DNA from: Carposina sasakii
Taxonomy: Eukaryota > Arthropoda > Insecta > Lepidoptera > Carposinidae
Direction: 5' to 3'
DNA length: 64,000 nucleotides
NCBI GenBank assembly: GCA_014607495.2
Contig: CP053148.1
Span: forward strand, 6,696,001-6,760,000
Below, one piece after another: positions 55,490 through 64,000 of the stretch. Made by a program: the position numbers and the translations under genes. Within the stretch, counting starts at the first letter, position 1. Every line of letters starts with the position of its first letter. The notes beneath the pieces were generated by a model. That model did not search any database. It had not been told where the DNA came from and saw only the letters and a list, made by a program, of their open reading frames with translations.

Positions 55490-57510
55490 GTGATTAATTA
55501 AAATACGGGAAAGTGCGAGTTTTTAATTCGGAGTAGTATGTGAGTTTATATACCTATATAAGCAAACCAAGCGTAGAGGCTAGTAATTCTATAATTTAAT
55601 CTGTTGTATTAAAAGATTACCTATGTTAACTACATCAAAGTGGGACTATGTAACACATTGCGCGTTCATTCAGTATCACTCTGATTCTAATCTCGAAATG
55701 ATATCTCAAAGAAACAATGTTAAGGTCTACTTAGAAAGTCAAGTTCAAGGCCGGTCTGGCCCAAACCGGCTCGACTTGGCTTATATTTAGGCTTTGGCCT
55801 GTGATTATATCACAGAATATGTCTAGCCTTTGCAATATGATGAGCACTGATGTTTTATAAGATTGGTGTTTGCCATACTACGAAAAGTTTTAAGTCATAA
55901 GATCAATATTATTTTCTGAATATGGAATTAATAATACGTTGTCTTTTGACATACTGTATTATACATAATATCACAGGTAGGTAACGCTAGTGGTAAGGTT
56001 AGGTTTGGTTATGAATACGATTTGCTTAATCAGAAAGCTAGAGTAAAAGTTTTTCGGATAAACCTATAGGTTACAAAAAATCTATTAGTATTATTTCCCT
56101 ATAACATACCTGATCAACTATAAAACATTTTTGTCGATTTCAAGAAGAAAAAAATTCTCAATTTGTCAAAAACTATCATACGACTATCTATACATTTGTT
56201 TTAAAACGCTAATACTCAGGACTTGGCGGATGTGTTTCGGTAGAGTGTGCTTTGCGGATAGTTCACGAGAGCATCTCCTTGCTTGTCAACCACAGACGAT
56301 GGGCTATGATTTACGGTAAAATAAAGTGCCAGTTTAGAAATACTTCCCTCTGTTATCTGGGTCGGTGAGCATGTCAGTAGTGTGGCTGTGATCCACTCTA
56401 TTAGTATCAAATGATAGTTGACTACAACCAAACACCCAATTCTACTTTACTTACAAAAAAATAGCCCTTACGCTATCCAAATATTGAATGATCCTTGCTA
56501 ACAAGTCTTGAAAAACCTTCATCACGCTTTCACAAAAGACTAAATTAGTATTTGGTTTGTCGCCTTCTGTTAAATTTAGAATCGTTATGGTAACTGTATC
56601 CCACAAGCGTTAAGCCAAATTACATATCTATGTACTCGTACTATATTATGAGTGTTATATTATTATGTGTTTTGCCTATGTACTAAATACTGAATTAGCC
56701 TCGTCCTGTGATTATTACCAAAATGCAGCTTTCCCTTATTCTATAAATAAAGAGTGTCTGCGAGCGAAATGTTTTGTTTAACTTTTAGTTGCACTTACTT
56801 TGCTTATACTGCTCAAGTTGCTGAAACATAAATGAGAAAAGTTGTGGACGTGCGAGGGATGATTTACTTGTAAGTTATGCTCCCGTAGGCCCGAAAAGTT
56901 TATAAATAGCTTATTGAGTGTGAAAATTACTTGGTCTCAGTCGGATTCTGATCGCGACCCATCCAAATACTTTCCTATATATACCTAATAGGTATTCCTT
57001 ATCTTCCTCATAAGGAGACACTATTTTTGGTGTTTGAATTGCGGTAGGGATATGTTAAATTATTAGATGCTGTCTTTACCCAGCCTAAAAATACGAACAT
57101 CTTATTCTGAAAACTAATAGTAAATGTAAATTTTCAAAACAAATTGTCTTTGAATAACATTATAACAAGTGATTATCATAGACCTAGATTATTTACTTCT
57201 AAAATGCAAAATATACATACATGTACATAATCAAAAATTATATAAAAGCTTTGATCAATCTATAGGTACAGAGAATCCTAAAAAACAAAATGTTTCAAAA
57301 AATTAAGCTCTGCTTTTGTGCCAGTTGTACTTGTTTATCAACAATTTGTTTGTGAAAAGTTTCGACCTAATTTTGTACAGGTGCGTCAAAGAAATATAAT
57401 GAAACATTGGAGCGACCTATTTACTTCCCTTACATTTTATGATACCCTTTATCATTTAAAATTTAAAACATAAGTGGTATAATACAAAGTCCTTAAATTA
57501 TATATTATAC
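55490..57510. other. AT-rich sequence, nothing recognised
   Basis: Frames at 56131-56319 and 56216-56431 overlap and show no domain. Confidence 0.4.
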
Positions 57511-57931
57511 AAAGTATGTCAGGGGCGGTTTATACACTAGGCCCGCTAGGCCCGAGCCTAGGGCGCCGTGCCAGAAGGGGGCGCCACGGGCCGGCGAAAT
57601 TCGCAAGTTTGCGCGCCCCTTTCTCTTATGCACCCATACAAATCGTACGCCCATTGTGAAACATCCTGACAAGCGAATTCAATTTTTTTCGTGCTCAATC
57701 CATTTTTGTTGTCAGACATTTCTGCGAACAAATTTCCCACCCTACAGTCCCTACATTGTAGTACAACCATGAAGAAGCGAACCAGTGGAGAGCGGATACG
57801 GGGCGACCGCACTCACGAAACATATGTTATATCAATATAATGCTTCGAAAATTTTAGTCAGTCGGACTTTACAGTCTATAAAGTGCGCACGTCTTGCAGT
57901 CCCGTTTTAAGCGCACAAAAAATTGTTAAAC

Positions 57932-58275
57932 ATGCCTAGTTGTGCTATTAAATGGTGTGCGATCGGGATGCAGCAAGTGAAGTTGCTAAGGGACCACTAG
58001 TTCTAATATAAAATATTAATCCGCTTTATTAACACTAAAAATTCAAGTCCTTTATATATTACCTATTTATTTACTTACAGTTAAATCAGCATTCTTATTA
58101 CTCGTACTTTCACATTTTTAGATTTCCACACGACGGCGTGAAGAAAAAAATCTGGAGCAATGCTACTCAAAGAGACAATTTCATAACAACAAAATATAGT
58201 GTCTTGTGTTCCAGACATTTTACATCAGATAGTTTTGAAAATTTAAAAAATAACAGGCGCCGATTATATGTATAG
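57932..58275 (+). pseudogene. THAP zinc-finger domain remnant, split by an intron-like segment
   Basis: MPSCAIKWC (57932-57958) is a THAP start with the first Cys pair (C-x4-C). The frame then closes. A segment ending CACATTTTTAG at 58121, like a 3' splice site, precedes FPHDGVKKKIWSNATQRDNF and SVLCSRHFTSDSF (58123-58230). The FP, W and C-x2-H with following F are conserved THAP positions that bind zinc and DNA. The usual AVPTIF box is missing; a stop falls at 58273-58275. An N-terminal THAP followed by a hAT C-terminus is the known layout of THAP12/P52rIPK and related hAT-derived proteins. The 5' splice site is not clear. Confidence 0.75.
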
Positions 58276-58371
58276 CTCTAGACACTAGACCGTTCTAAAC
58301 ACTTGAAGTTGTAAGATATTCTGCTCGATTTCTGTTCTATATAAAAACATTGTAACTCTATAATCTATTTA

Positions 58372-58855
58372 TGGCGAGTCAGGTATCAACGCTCGCTTTG
58401 GCTTTCTCAGTGGTTTGCCATCACTCACGGATGCAGAGATCATCACACAATGTGAAGATTTACAGACGATATACTCCACCGATCTCGACAACGATTTTGG
58501 TGAAGAATGTATACATTTCCGGAATTTTATCCGGGAAATCGGATTGACGGATGATGAAATCAACATTGGGAAATGTTTGATGATCATTCGCGAGAAGAAT
58601 ATTGTTGCTACATTTCCCAATATGGATATCGTTTTTCGAATGTATCTCACGCTTTTCTCCAGTAACGCTACAGGGGAACGTTCCTTTTCGACGTTGAAAA
58701 GAGTGAAATCTTATTTACGAAATACGATGGGTCAGAATCGTCTCTCTAGTCTCGCGTTTTTATCGTCGAATGCAGAGCTTGTTGATATGACAGAGACCGA
58801 TGCAATCGTTGATAAATTTGCAAGCTTAAAAGCGAGAAAGCGAGCGTTTTAATCG
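58372..58855 (+). pseudogene. hAT C-terminal dimerisation domain, intact frame
   Basis: An open frame (Met at 58415, but open upstream through a GINARFGFLSGL block) encodes about 145-160 residues. After an acidic stretch (CEDLQTIYSTDLDNDFGEEC) comes IVATFPNMDIVFRMYLTLF and then NATGERSFSTLKRVKSYLRN, MGQNRLSSLAFLS, the signature of hAT dimerisation domains of the ZMYM1/THAP12-like lineage. It stops at 58850-58852. The frame has no internal stops, suggesting a recent insertion. The central transposase with its catalytic residues is absent, so it cannot transpose itself. The minus-strand frame 58369-58650 is a shadow. Confidence 0.88.
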
Positions 58856-59094
58856 GGTGCACTGAATCGGCAATATCTCCAAAATAAAATATATACATAT
58901 GTGCTCCATTCCTACCTACAAACCTACGTCATACGAGTATATGTATGATTGAAATTTTGTTTTCGTTAAATTATTTTTGAAATATAAAAATTATTAATTC
59001 TAGCCTATGCTTTTTCAACTATTTTATGAAGAGGGGGCGCTAATTTCGTCAGGCCTAGGGCGCCCGTTTTCGTAAACCACCCCTGAAGTATGTA

Positions 59095-60180
59095 CTAGTT
59101 ACATCATCATGATTTTTATTATTTTGGTATGTTAAAGCAAACCGGCTCTCCATGAGCTGTGCATATAGCCTCCACTTGAAATGATATGTATGGGTTGCGG
59201 ACCGCATTGCCGCCATGCGGATGATTTTTTAGAATCTCCATTGCTTTCAGGGAAATAGTCAATTGAGAAGATCCCTGTACTTAAGTAAGGCGGAAGACTC
59301 CTGTGTTTTGACCGCCAATACAGACTACCTCGTTAGAGACTAAACTCTTTATTACTCTAGATATTAATTTAAAAATATCAACTGGTATAATGTTCTTACA
59401 ACTTAACGCAGAATAGTTTTATTTTTAGGAAAACTTAAAACGTACAAAAACAAATTCCTCTTCGCAATTTTTGAATACAATGGCTTAGAAAGGCTTGTTA
59501 ATGAACTGGAAAGTTTATTTAGTTACTAATTGGACAGCTACATTTAACAAGGGATATTGTTAGGGTGATTAAGCAACTTGTCGTTTTCAAGAAAAGTACA
59601 AAATTAAATATTTCCAGTATTGATGGATACTGAAACTAGGTTTATTTAGTAAGTATTATAGTATTGCGGTTATTAATATCGCTAAATATGGTGGAGATTC
59701 TAGATCTCTAACAAAACTATTAGCCTGTTTCTGAGTCTCTAATGTACATTAGTTAATTATGTGGTCGATTCCGGCAGTCACACACTTAAACCTAAATTTA
59801 CGTAATATCTAAATTTAAAATGAGTTTAAATCTAGTAAATTCAAATTCACTGTATGTGTAAATTCATGTATTTTGATCAAATTGGAGAAAAACCACGCCT
59901 AAGATATTCTACTTTAAAAAATTAAATTAAAAATTTAAAAAACCCCCGACCCAAAAAAAAGTACGCAATCATTATGACAAAAGGTTTAAAATGCTAAACC
60001 CTATAAAAAGCAAAAAATAACTTTTAACACTACGTAAAGTACCAACTAAAGCATGTCGGACTATTTACTCGGGACTTTGTGCCATCTTTATGTCGGAGGC
60101 ATAACCGCTAATTTTGAACTGCAAATGGTTATCTTGGCCTGCTGTTATTATTATTATTAATCGAGGAAGACTAGATTTTT
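59095..60180. other. AT-rich sequence, nothing recognised
   Basis: No coding frame or repeat identified. Confidence 0.4.
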
Positions 60181-60184
60181 TAGT

Positions 60185-60501
60185 ACTTTATGCTAACGGA
60201 GTCGCGGAATAGGTACAGCTAGTCTATACAAATAAACAAAATTGAAGAGTCTGTTTGTAACACAATACAAAAAGAAAAATTTCCTAACCGAGGTCATATT
60301 ATTAGGAACTGCAAAGGATATCGCGTTCACTCTTTTCGCCATCGACATCTATTGGCTGTCAGATAGTTGATGTAATAGGGAGTAACATAGGCTTCTTTTT
60401 ATTGTAAGGAAATTCCCAGGATGATTTTTGACGGGATGAACATTAATTTTCTGTTTTTTCGGTAGTTTACGCGAACGAAGTCGCGGGGAACCGCTACTAG
60501 T
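60185..60501 (+). mobile_element. Two abutting Lep1-type Helitron pieces
   Basis: The first ends GTCGCGGAAT...ACAGCTAG at 60221. The second starts at once with TCTATACAAATAAACAAAAT and ends TTTACGCGAACGAAGTCGCG then GGGAACCGCTACTAGT at 60501, the Lep1 hairpin and CTAGT. Confidence 0.65.
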
Positions 60502-60525
60502 TAATAATTTGCAGAATGTTGTTAT

Positions 60526-60783
60526 CGGACTTTAGCCGTAACATATAAATTATATGATAAGAGATGGTAAAATTCGTCATCCGAGTAATTGACCCGATGG
60601 CTTAGTGATTATAGCGGCTGGCACGGTTTGCAGTGGTCGTGGGTTCGATTCCCACTCGGGTGAAGAATTTTTTCCATTTTCTTTATTAATATTTTTTTAC
60701 ATAATTGTAACCTGACCTAACCTACTTACACACTTCGGACTTTAGCCGTAACGTAGCATATTATGTAAATTATATGATAAGCG
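60526..60783 (+). repeat. Direct repeats flanking a SINE
   Basis: CGGACTTTAGCCGTAACAT and AAATTATATGATAAG at 60528-60563 recur at 60738-60781 with a 10-base difference. The SINE at 60591-60700 lies between. Confidence 0.75.
60591..60700 (+). mobile_element. tRNA-derived SINE, family 1, most complete copy
   Basis: Starts GACCCGATGGCTTAGTGATT (A-box region) and has B-box GGGTTCGATTCCC. ACCCGA pairs with TCGGGT as an acceptor-like stem and GTGGG with CCCAC as a T-stem, but the anticodon arm does not fold cleanly, so this is not scored as a working tRNA gene. The AT-rich tail matches 26708. Confidence 0.75.
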
Positions 60784-60784
60784 G

Positions 60785-61825
60785 ACTATTTAACATAGAC
60801 ATTAGTATAAAAAAAACAGTTTGTCAGTACCTATTCCTAAGATTATCGCGTTTAAACAAACAAACACTTTAGCTTTATAATATCAGTATTTATTAAAACA
60901 CAAAAAAAATTGTGAGTAGGTAGAAAAAAACATGTTTTTTTATATTTACTATAATATGATATTATTTCATCAAACAATAATTTCATCGATATATTTATCG
61001 GCACGGAAATTGACTCGACTACATCACTATAGGATATTACTGACCTTGAAAGAACCAATTACGGCACTTTTGTAAGGTACCCCCCCAGCTCTTCCTACCG
61101 CCTAATTTGGTAAGTTTTGTCTAGTGCAAAACAGCAATAATGCGGTATCTTTAGGGGGTGCTCCAAAAAGACACCTTTATTTTTAAGTATAATTTAAATG
61201 CCAATTTTTAGATGCCTTCTAAACTTAAGTAATTCTACGCTTCTAATATTAAAAACTTGACTACCAGAACAGCTTTTTACGAATAAACCTAAAGTACGAG
61301 TAAATTGAAAAAAAAACTTTGAAACATCAAATTAGATAACGTAATTTAAATTAAATTTAGTTGCCATCTGTCAGAAAAGTGACTGCCAGAATAGCTTTTG
61401 ACATGCTTAAATCGATTTTTTTAGGTTTAATTACGTTTAGGAATAAGTTGTGACTGCCTGAATCGACCTGTATACCTAGTCAATTAACATCATTTGATTC
61501 ACTGAACCTGTAGGTATAGCGCGTGCCACTATAATAGCTGGGAACATACTTTGGCTCGGCATCATAAGTGGTCGAGTTCCGAACATCAATAATCGAGTGT
61601 AGTCCTTGTTGACCCTAATTTCAGTTATTAGCTGCTATATACTCGTAGCTTGAAAATTTTCACAATTCTGGATTAATAATATTTCTTAGCAACTACAAAT
61701 ATATAGGTGTTTTAGTTTTAGTTTTATTTTTAATCTTTTGTTTGCATTTTGTTCAGTCTCTTGTGTTCTAAACTTATTACATATTATGGAATTTGTTTTT
61801 TTTTCTTACAAATTGTATTAACGTG
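60785..61825. other. AT-rich sequence with degenerate triplicate
   Basis: CTTGACTACCAGAACAGCTT (about 61256), GTGACTGCCAGAATAGCTTT (about 61379) and GTGACTGCCTGAATCGACC (about 61450) are related. Nothing else seen. Confidence 0.4.
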
Positions 61826-61829
61826 ATCG

Positions 61830-62160
61830 TAGCAGCTGCGTCTCAGTTCAGGCTTTGCAGCACTGTCCGTCGTCGCACCGCGGCACGTATCACAGCTAAC
61901 AACGCAGCGTATCTTCCTCTTTCTCGCTTCGTCTCTTGTTCGTCGATCTGTTGAAGCGTCGCGTGCGCACGAAAGCTCAAAAACGACGATCCATTACCAC
62001 CGACTCTGCAACGACGCGACGTCGCAGCGCAACGCAATGCAGCAACGAAGCCTCACTCGTAGTCTACATTGGCGGTCGTAGCTCTATATTACATACATAC
62101 AGTCATGTAGTCACGCAGTCACGCCTGAGCTTACCACCACCTCTATAATATATCTGGGAC
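61830..62160. other. CpG-rich segment, unassigned
   Basis: A marked rise in CpG (for example CGACGCGACGTCGCAGCGCA near 62015). Both strands are open for 60-70 codons with Ser/Arg/Thr-rich translations and no domain. It could be a host exon, promoter or transposon part. Confidence 0.3.
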
Positions 62161-62265
62161 TTATATGAAGGAAACGACCGTTTCGTAGCTTATTATATAG
62201 TTTTATTTTCATCGCTATTGATATACTATATGAAAGAAACGACTGTTACATATAGCTTAGATAGT
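62160..62265 (+). repeat. Direct repeat pair
   Basis: TATATGAAGGAAACGACCGT (62162) and TATATGAAAGAAACGACTGT (62227) each run on to a TAGCTTA. Confidence 0.7.
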
Positions 62266-62267
62266 AT

Positions 62268-63540
62268 TACAGAAGATACCAACCCTGTTTATTACAGATC
62301 TGACAGACAGATGTTATATTCCAGGAGGCTCGCACATACGAGCAAGAAGGCAGCATTAGTCTATCACATCACTTCTCGTTACTTCGTTCGTTGCATGAAC
62401 AGGCTGAACGAATGTTAATGAATCAATGTGTAATCGTGTGGAATGTTCCGCAGAATAATTAGCACGTGTGGGATCACAACCTTTATCTCCTCGTGATGTG
62501 CCCTTAATAAAAGTGCCTATACAATCAGATATCTATTTGCTTTCCTTATTTGTTTTGGGCTGTATGTAAATAATTGCGCCTACCTCTCCAATCTCATGTT
62601 TTATCATATTTTTGTCAAACTTTTTAATTACGGTTTATTTGAATTTATTTATTGACCTATTCATATGGGCTATTTCTCGCGACTCTATCTGTCGGTATAC
62701 GAGTAGAAATAAGATGCTCGAATTTTCTTCAAATCCACGCTAACTTACCACAGTCACGCTGTTGAATGCTCGATGAAAATATAGGCTTAGCAAAGCATAC
62801 ATGGTCGTCTTCAGCCTATTGTAGTCCACTACTGGAGTAATAATTAATGTGATAATATCAACATATACAATGTATAAGATAAAAAAAACATAATTTAAAA
62901 AATGAAAAACCCGAGTGCGTATAAAAGAACCAAACTATGTAATAATATAACAAAAAAGATGAAAACAAGCACTTAGATATCAGGTGGTATAGAATTCTAT
63001 AATATTATTACGGAGAGAATACTATTGAAGAAAATAAAATATTTTCTAACGTCATGTCTTTAGTGACACTCGCCGACCTGAGAGGAATCGATTGACGTGT
63101 GAATCATAAAAATCGGCCCAGGCGTTTAGTCTGTATAGTGCTTCAAAGGAACATACTCGTACATACATACATAGGCTGTTAAACACATTACCACTCCTTT
63201 GCGTCGCGCAGTGGGTAAAAACACATAGAAGAGGTGTGAATCTAGGCGAAAAGTTAGATTATACCCTTGAACGAAAATCTCAGAATGCCTCGGTGTCGTG
63301 CGCGCTCCCAAATCACCTGCTTAAAATGAGCCTGCGGGGTGAAGGGGGTAATGCAAGGTCATTGGACAAAACTTATTCGTCCCGCCTATGCGCAAATTTC
63401 TTCAAATTCGCTACCATAAAGGTGATCTTGTCGCCAACAGATATAATCCGGTAAGAATTGGCTACGTACAAAACCTTTTCGAATTTATAACGGTGGAACC
63501 ATCTCGCGGGAAAATATAAAAATTGACCAACGCAACAGTC
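62268..63540. other. AT-rich sequence with a short RTE tail scrap
   Basis: CAGCCTATTGTAGTCCACTA (62813-62832) is the RTE 3' scrap seen elsewhere in the window. The frame 63236-63454 shows no known domain. Confidence 0.4.
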
Positions 63541-63544
63541 AACT

Positions 63545-64000
63545 TTGGTCTTCTGCCGCATAATTTCGTTTCGGACTTTGTCCATTAGCGAGATTCCGAG
63601 CATTGACCTTTCCATAGCTCTTTAAGTGACATGCAATCAGTGAGCCAGCCCCACCGTCAGGTTCCACGTTTCGGCTCCGTAAATCAAGGCCTGGTAGAAC
63701 GCGCTGATCGAACACCTTGGTCTTGAGGCATTGTGGCAAGGATGATTCAAAGATATGACGCAACTTCCCAAACGCTGCCCACCCAAGCTGCACTCTTCTG
63801 GTGATTTCTCCCTCAAAGTTGTCTTTACCCAGCTGCAATATTTGCCCAAGGTATACATACTTCTGGACAATTTCTAGGGGTACACCTTAGACGGATATCG
63901 ACTCAGGGATGACGTATAGATTGAACATTACCTTGGTCTTGTCCAGGTTCATCCCGAATCCCACACCTCCCTTCCCAGGCAGAATCGAGACTAGAGAGCA
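63545..64000 (-). pseudogene. RTE-clade LINE reverse transcriptase region, runs off the window
   Basis: Minus strand from the window end: GFGMNLDKTKVMFN near 63950, a VPLEIVQKYVYLG block, QLGKDNFEGEITRRVQLGWA and AFGKLRHIFESSLPQCLKTK (63838-63700). Then, after frame changes, LIYGAETWNLTVGLAH (63690) and MERSMLGISLMDKVRNEI (63615-63560). This is the region after the polymerase core in RTE ORF2. It stops matching at about 63545, where unrelated sequence begins, so it is 3'-truncated; at least two frameshifts break it. The remainder lies beyond 64000. Confidence 0.85.

Larger units (their letters stand above)
57520..59085 (+). mobile_element. THAP-hAT transposon, 1566 bp, perfect 8-bp target duplication
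   Basis: Ends CAGGGGCGGTTTATACAC and GTAAACCACCCCTG are inverted, and AAGTATGT lies exactly at 57512-57519 and 59086-59093. GGCCTAGGGCGCC-type blocks recur at both subterminal regions (57560s and 59050s). It carries a THAP zinc-finger remnant and a hAT dimerisation domain but lacks the RNase H-like catalytic middle, so it is a non-autonomous deletion derivative. Confidence 0.92.

Noticed and set aside
57558..57812. 84-residue minus-strand protein
   Set aside because: Overlaps the terminal region of the hAT element and has no recognisable domain.
60591..60663. A tRNA gene
   Set aside because: A- and B-boxes and two stems fit, but the anticodon arm does not fold and the same sequence recurs as truncated copies with a common AT-rich tail, so it is a SINE.
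1..64000. CRISPR array or prokaryotic operon
   Set aside because: No regularly spaced identical repeats with unique spacers and no tightly packed same-strand genes; the DNA is eukaryotic in character.
1..64000. LTR retrotransposon or integrated virus
   Set aside because: No paired long terminal repeats, protease or integrase motifs seen; all RT motifs found are of non-LTR type.

Overview
This window looks like nuclear DNA from a butterfly or moth. It is AT-rich, has no bacterial operon structure, and carries repeats typical of Lepidoptera: Lep1-type Helitron ends (hairpin plus CTAGT), tRNA-derived SINEs, RTE-clade LINE tails, jockey/CR1-like reverse transcriptase ends and (TTA)n- or (GAATAA)n-tailed LINEs. 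No intact host protein-coding gene could be recognised. Almost every long reading frame with a recognisable product is a broken transposable element. Everything here was read by eye; no alignment or database search was run.

Layout. 0-11 kb: Lep1 remnants, a 0.7-kb fold-back element (1557-2250) beside a CpG-rich segment, a second fold-back (3239-3641), a jockey-like LINE end (5404-5930), a field of degenerate repeats (6.2-7.6 kb) and two Harbinger-like MITEs with TTA target duplications (5128-5277, 10665-10883). 12.3-12.7 kb: a CpG-rich segment ending in a strong splice-donor match, the best candidate for a host first exon. 16-20 kb: a LINE end, a piggyBac remnant and another LINE end. 18.6, 21.5 and 31.1 kb: three copies of one composite element with GAAGTCGG-type ends, two sharing a captured RTE tail. 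23.4-26.3 kb: two further inverted-repeat elements. 26-41 kb: mostly featureless AT-rich DNA with SINE, MITE and LINE tails.

42.5-46.9 kb is the richest block. A non-LTR element with reverse transcriptase and a restriction-like endonuclease (minus strand) was invaded by a SINE and by a hAT transposon, and the hAT was itself invaded by another LINE. Target duplications support the order of events. 49.9-50.4 kb holds an unrecognised, twice-frameshifted reading frame that may be a host pseudogene. 57.5-59.1 kb is a hAT element with perfect 8-bp target duplications that carries both a THAP zinc-finger remnant and a hAT C-terminal domain, an architecture like THAP12/P52rIPK with the catalytic middle missing. 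The window ends inside an RTE LINE.

The genes do not cooperate in a pathway. The window reads as a layered transposon graveyard, possibly within introns or between host genes. The most interesting material is the nested block, the THAP-hAT element, the composite repeats with captured LINE tails and the unidentified 50-kb pseudogene.
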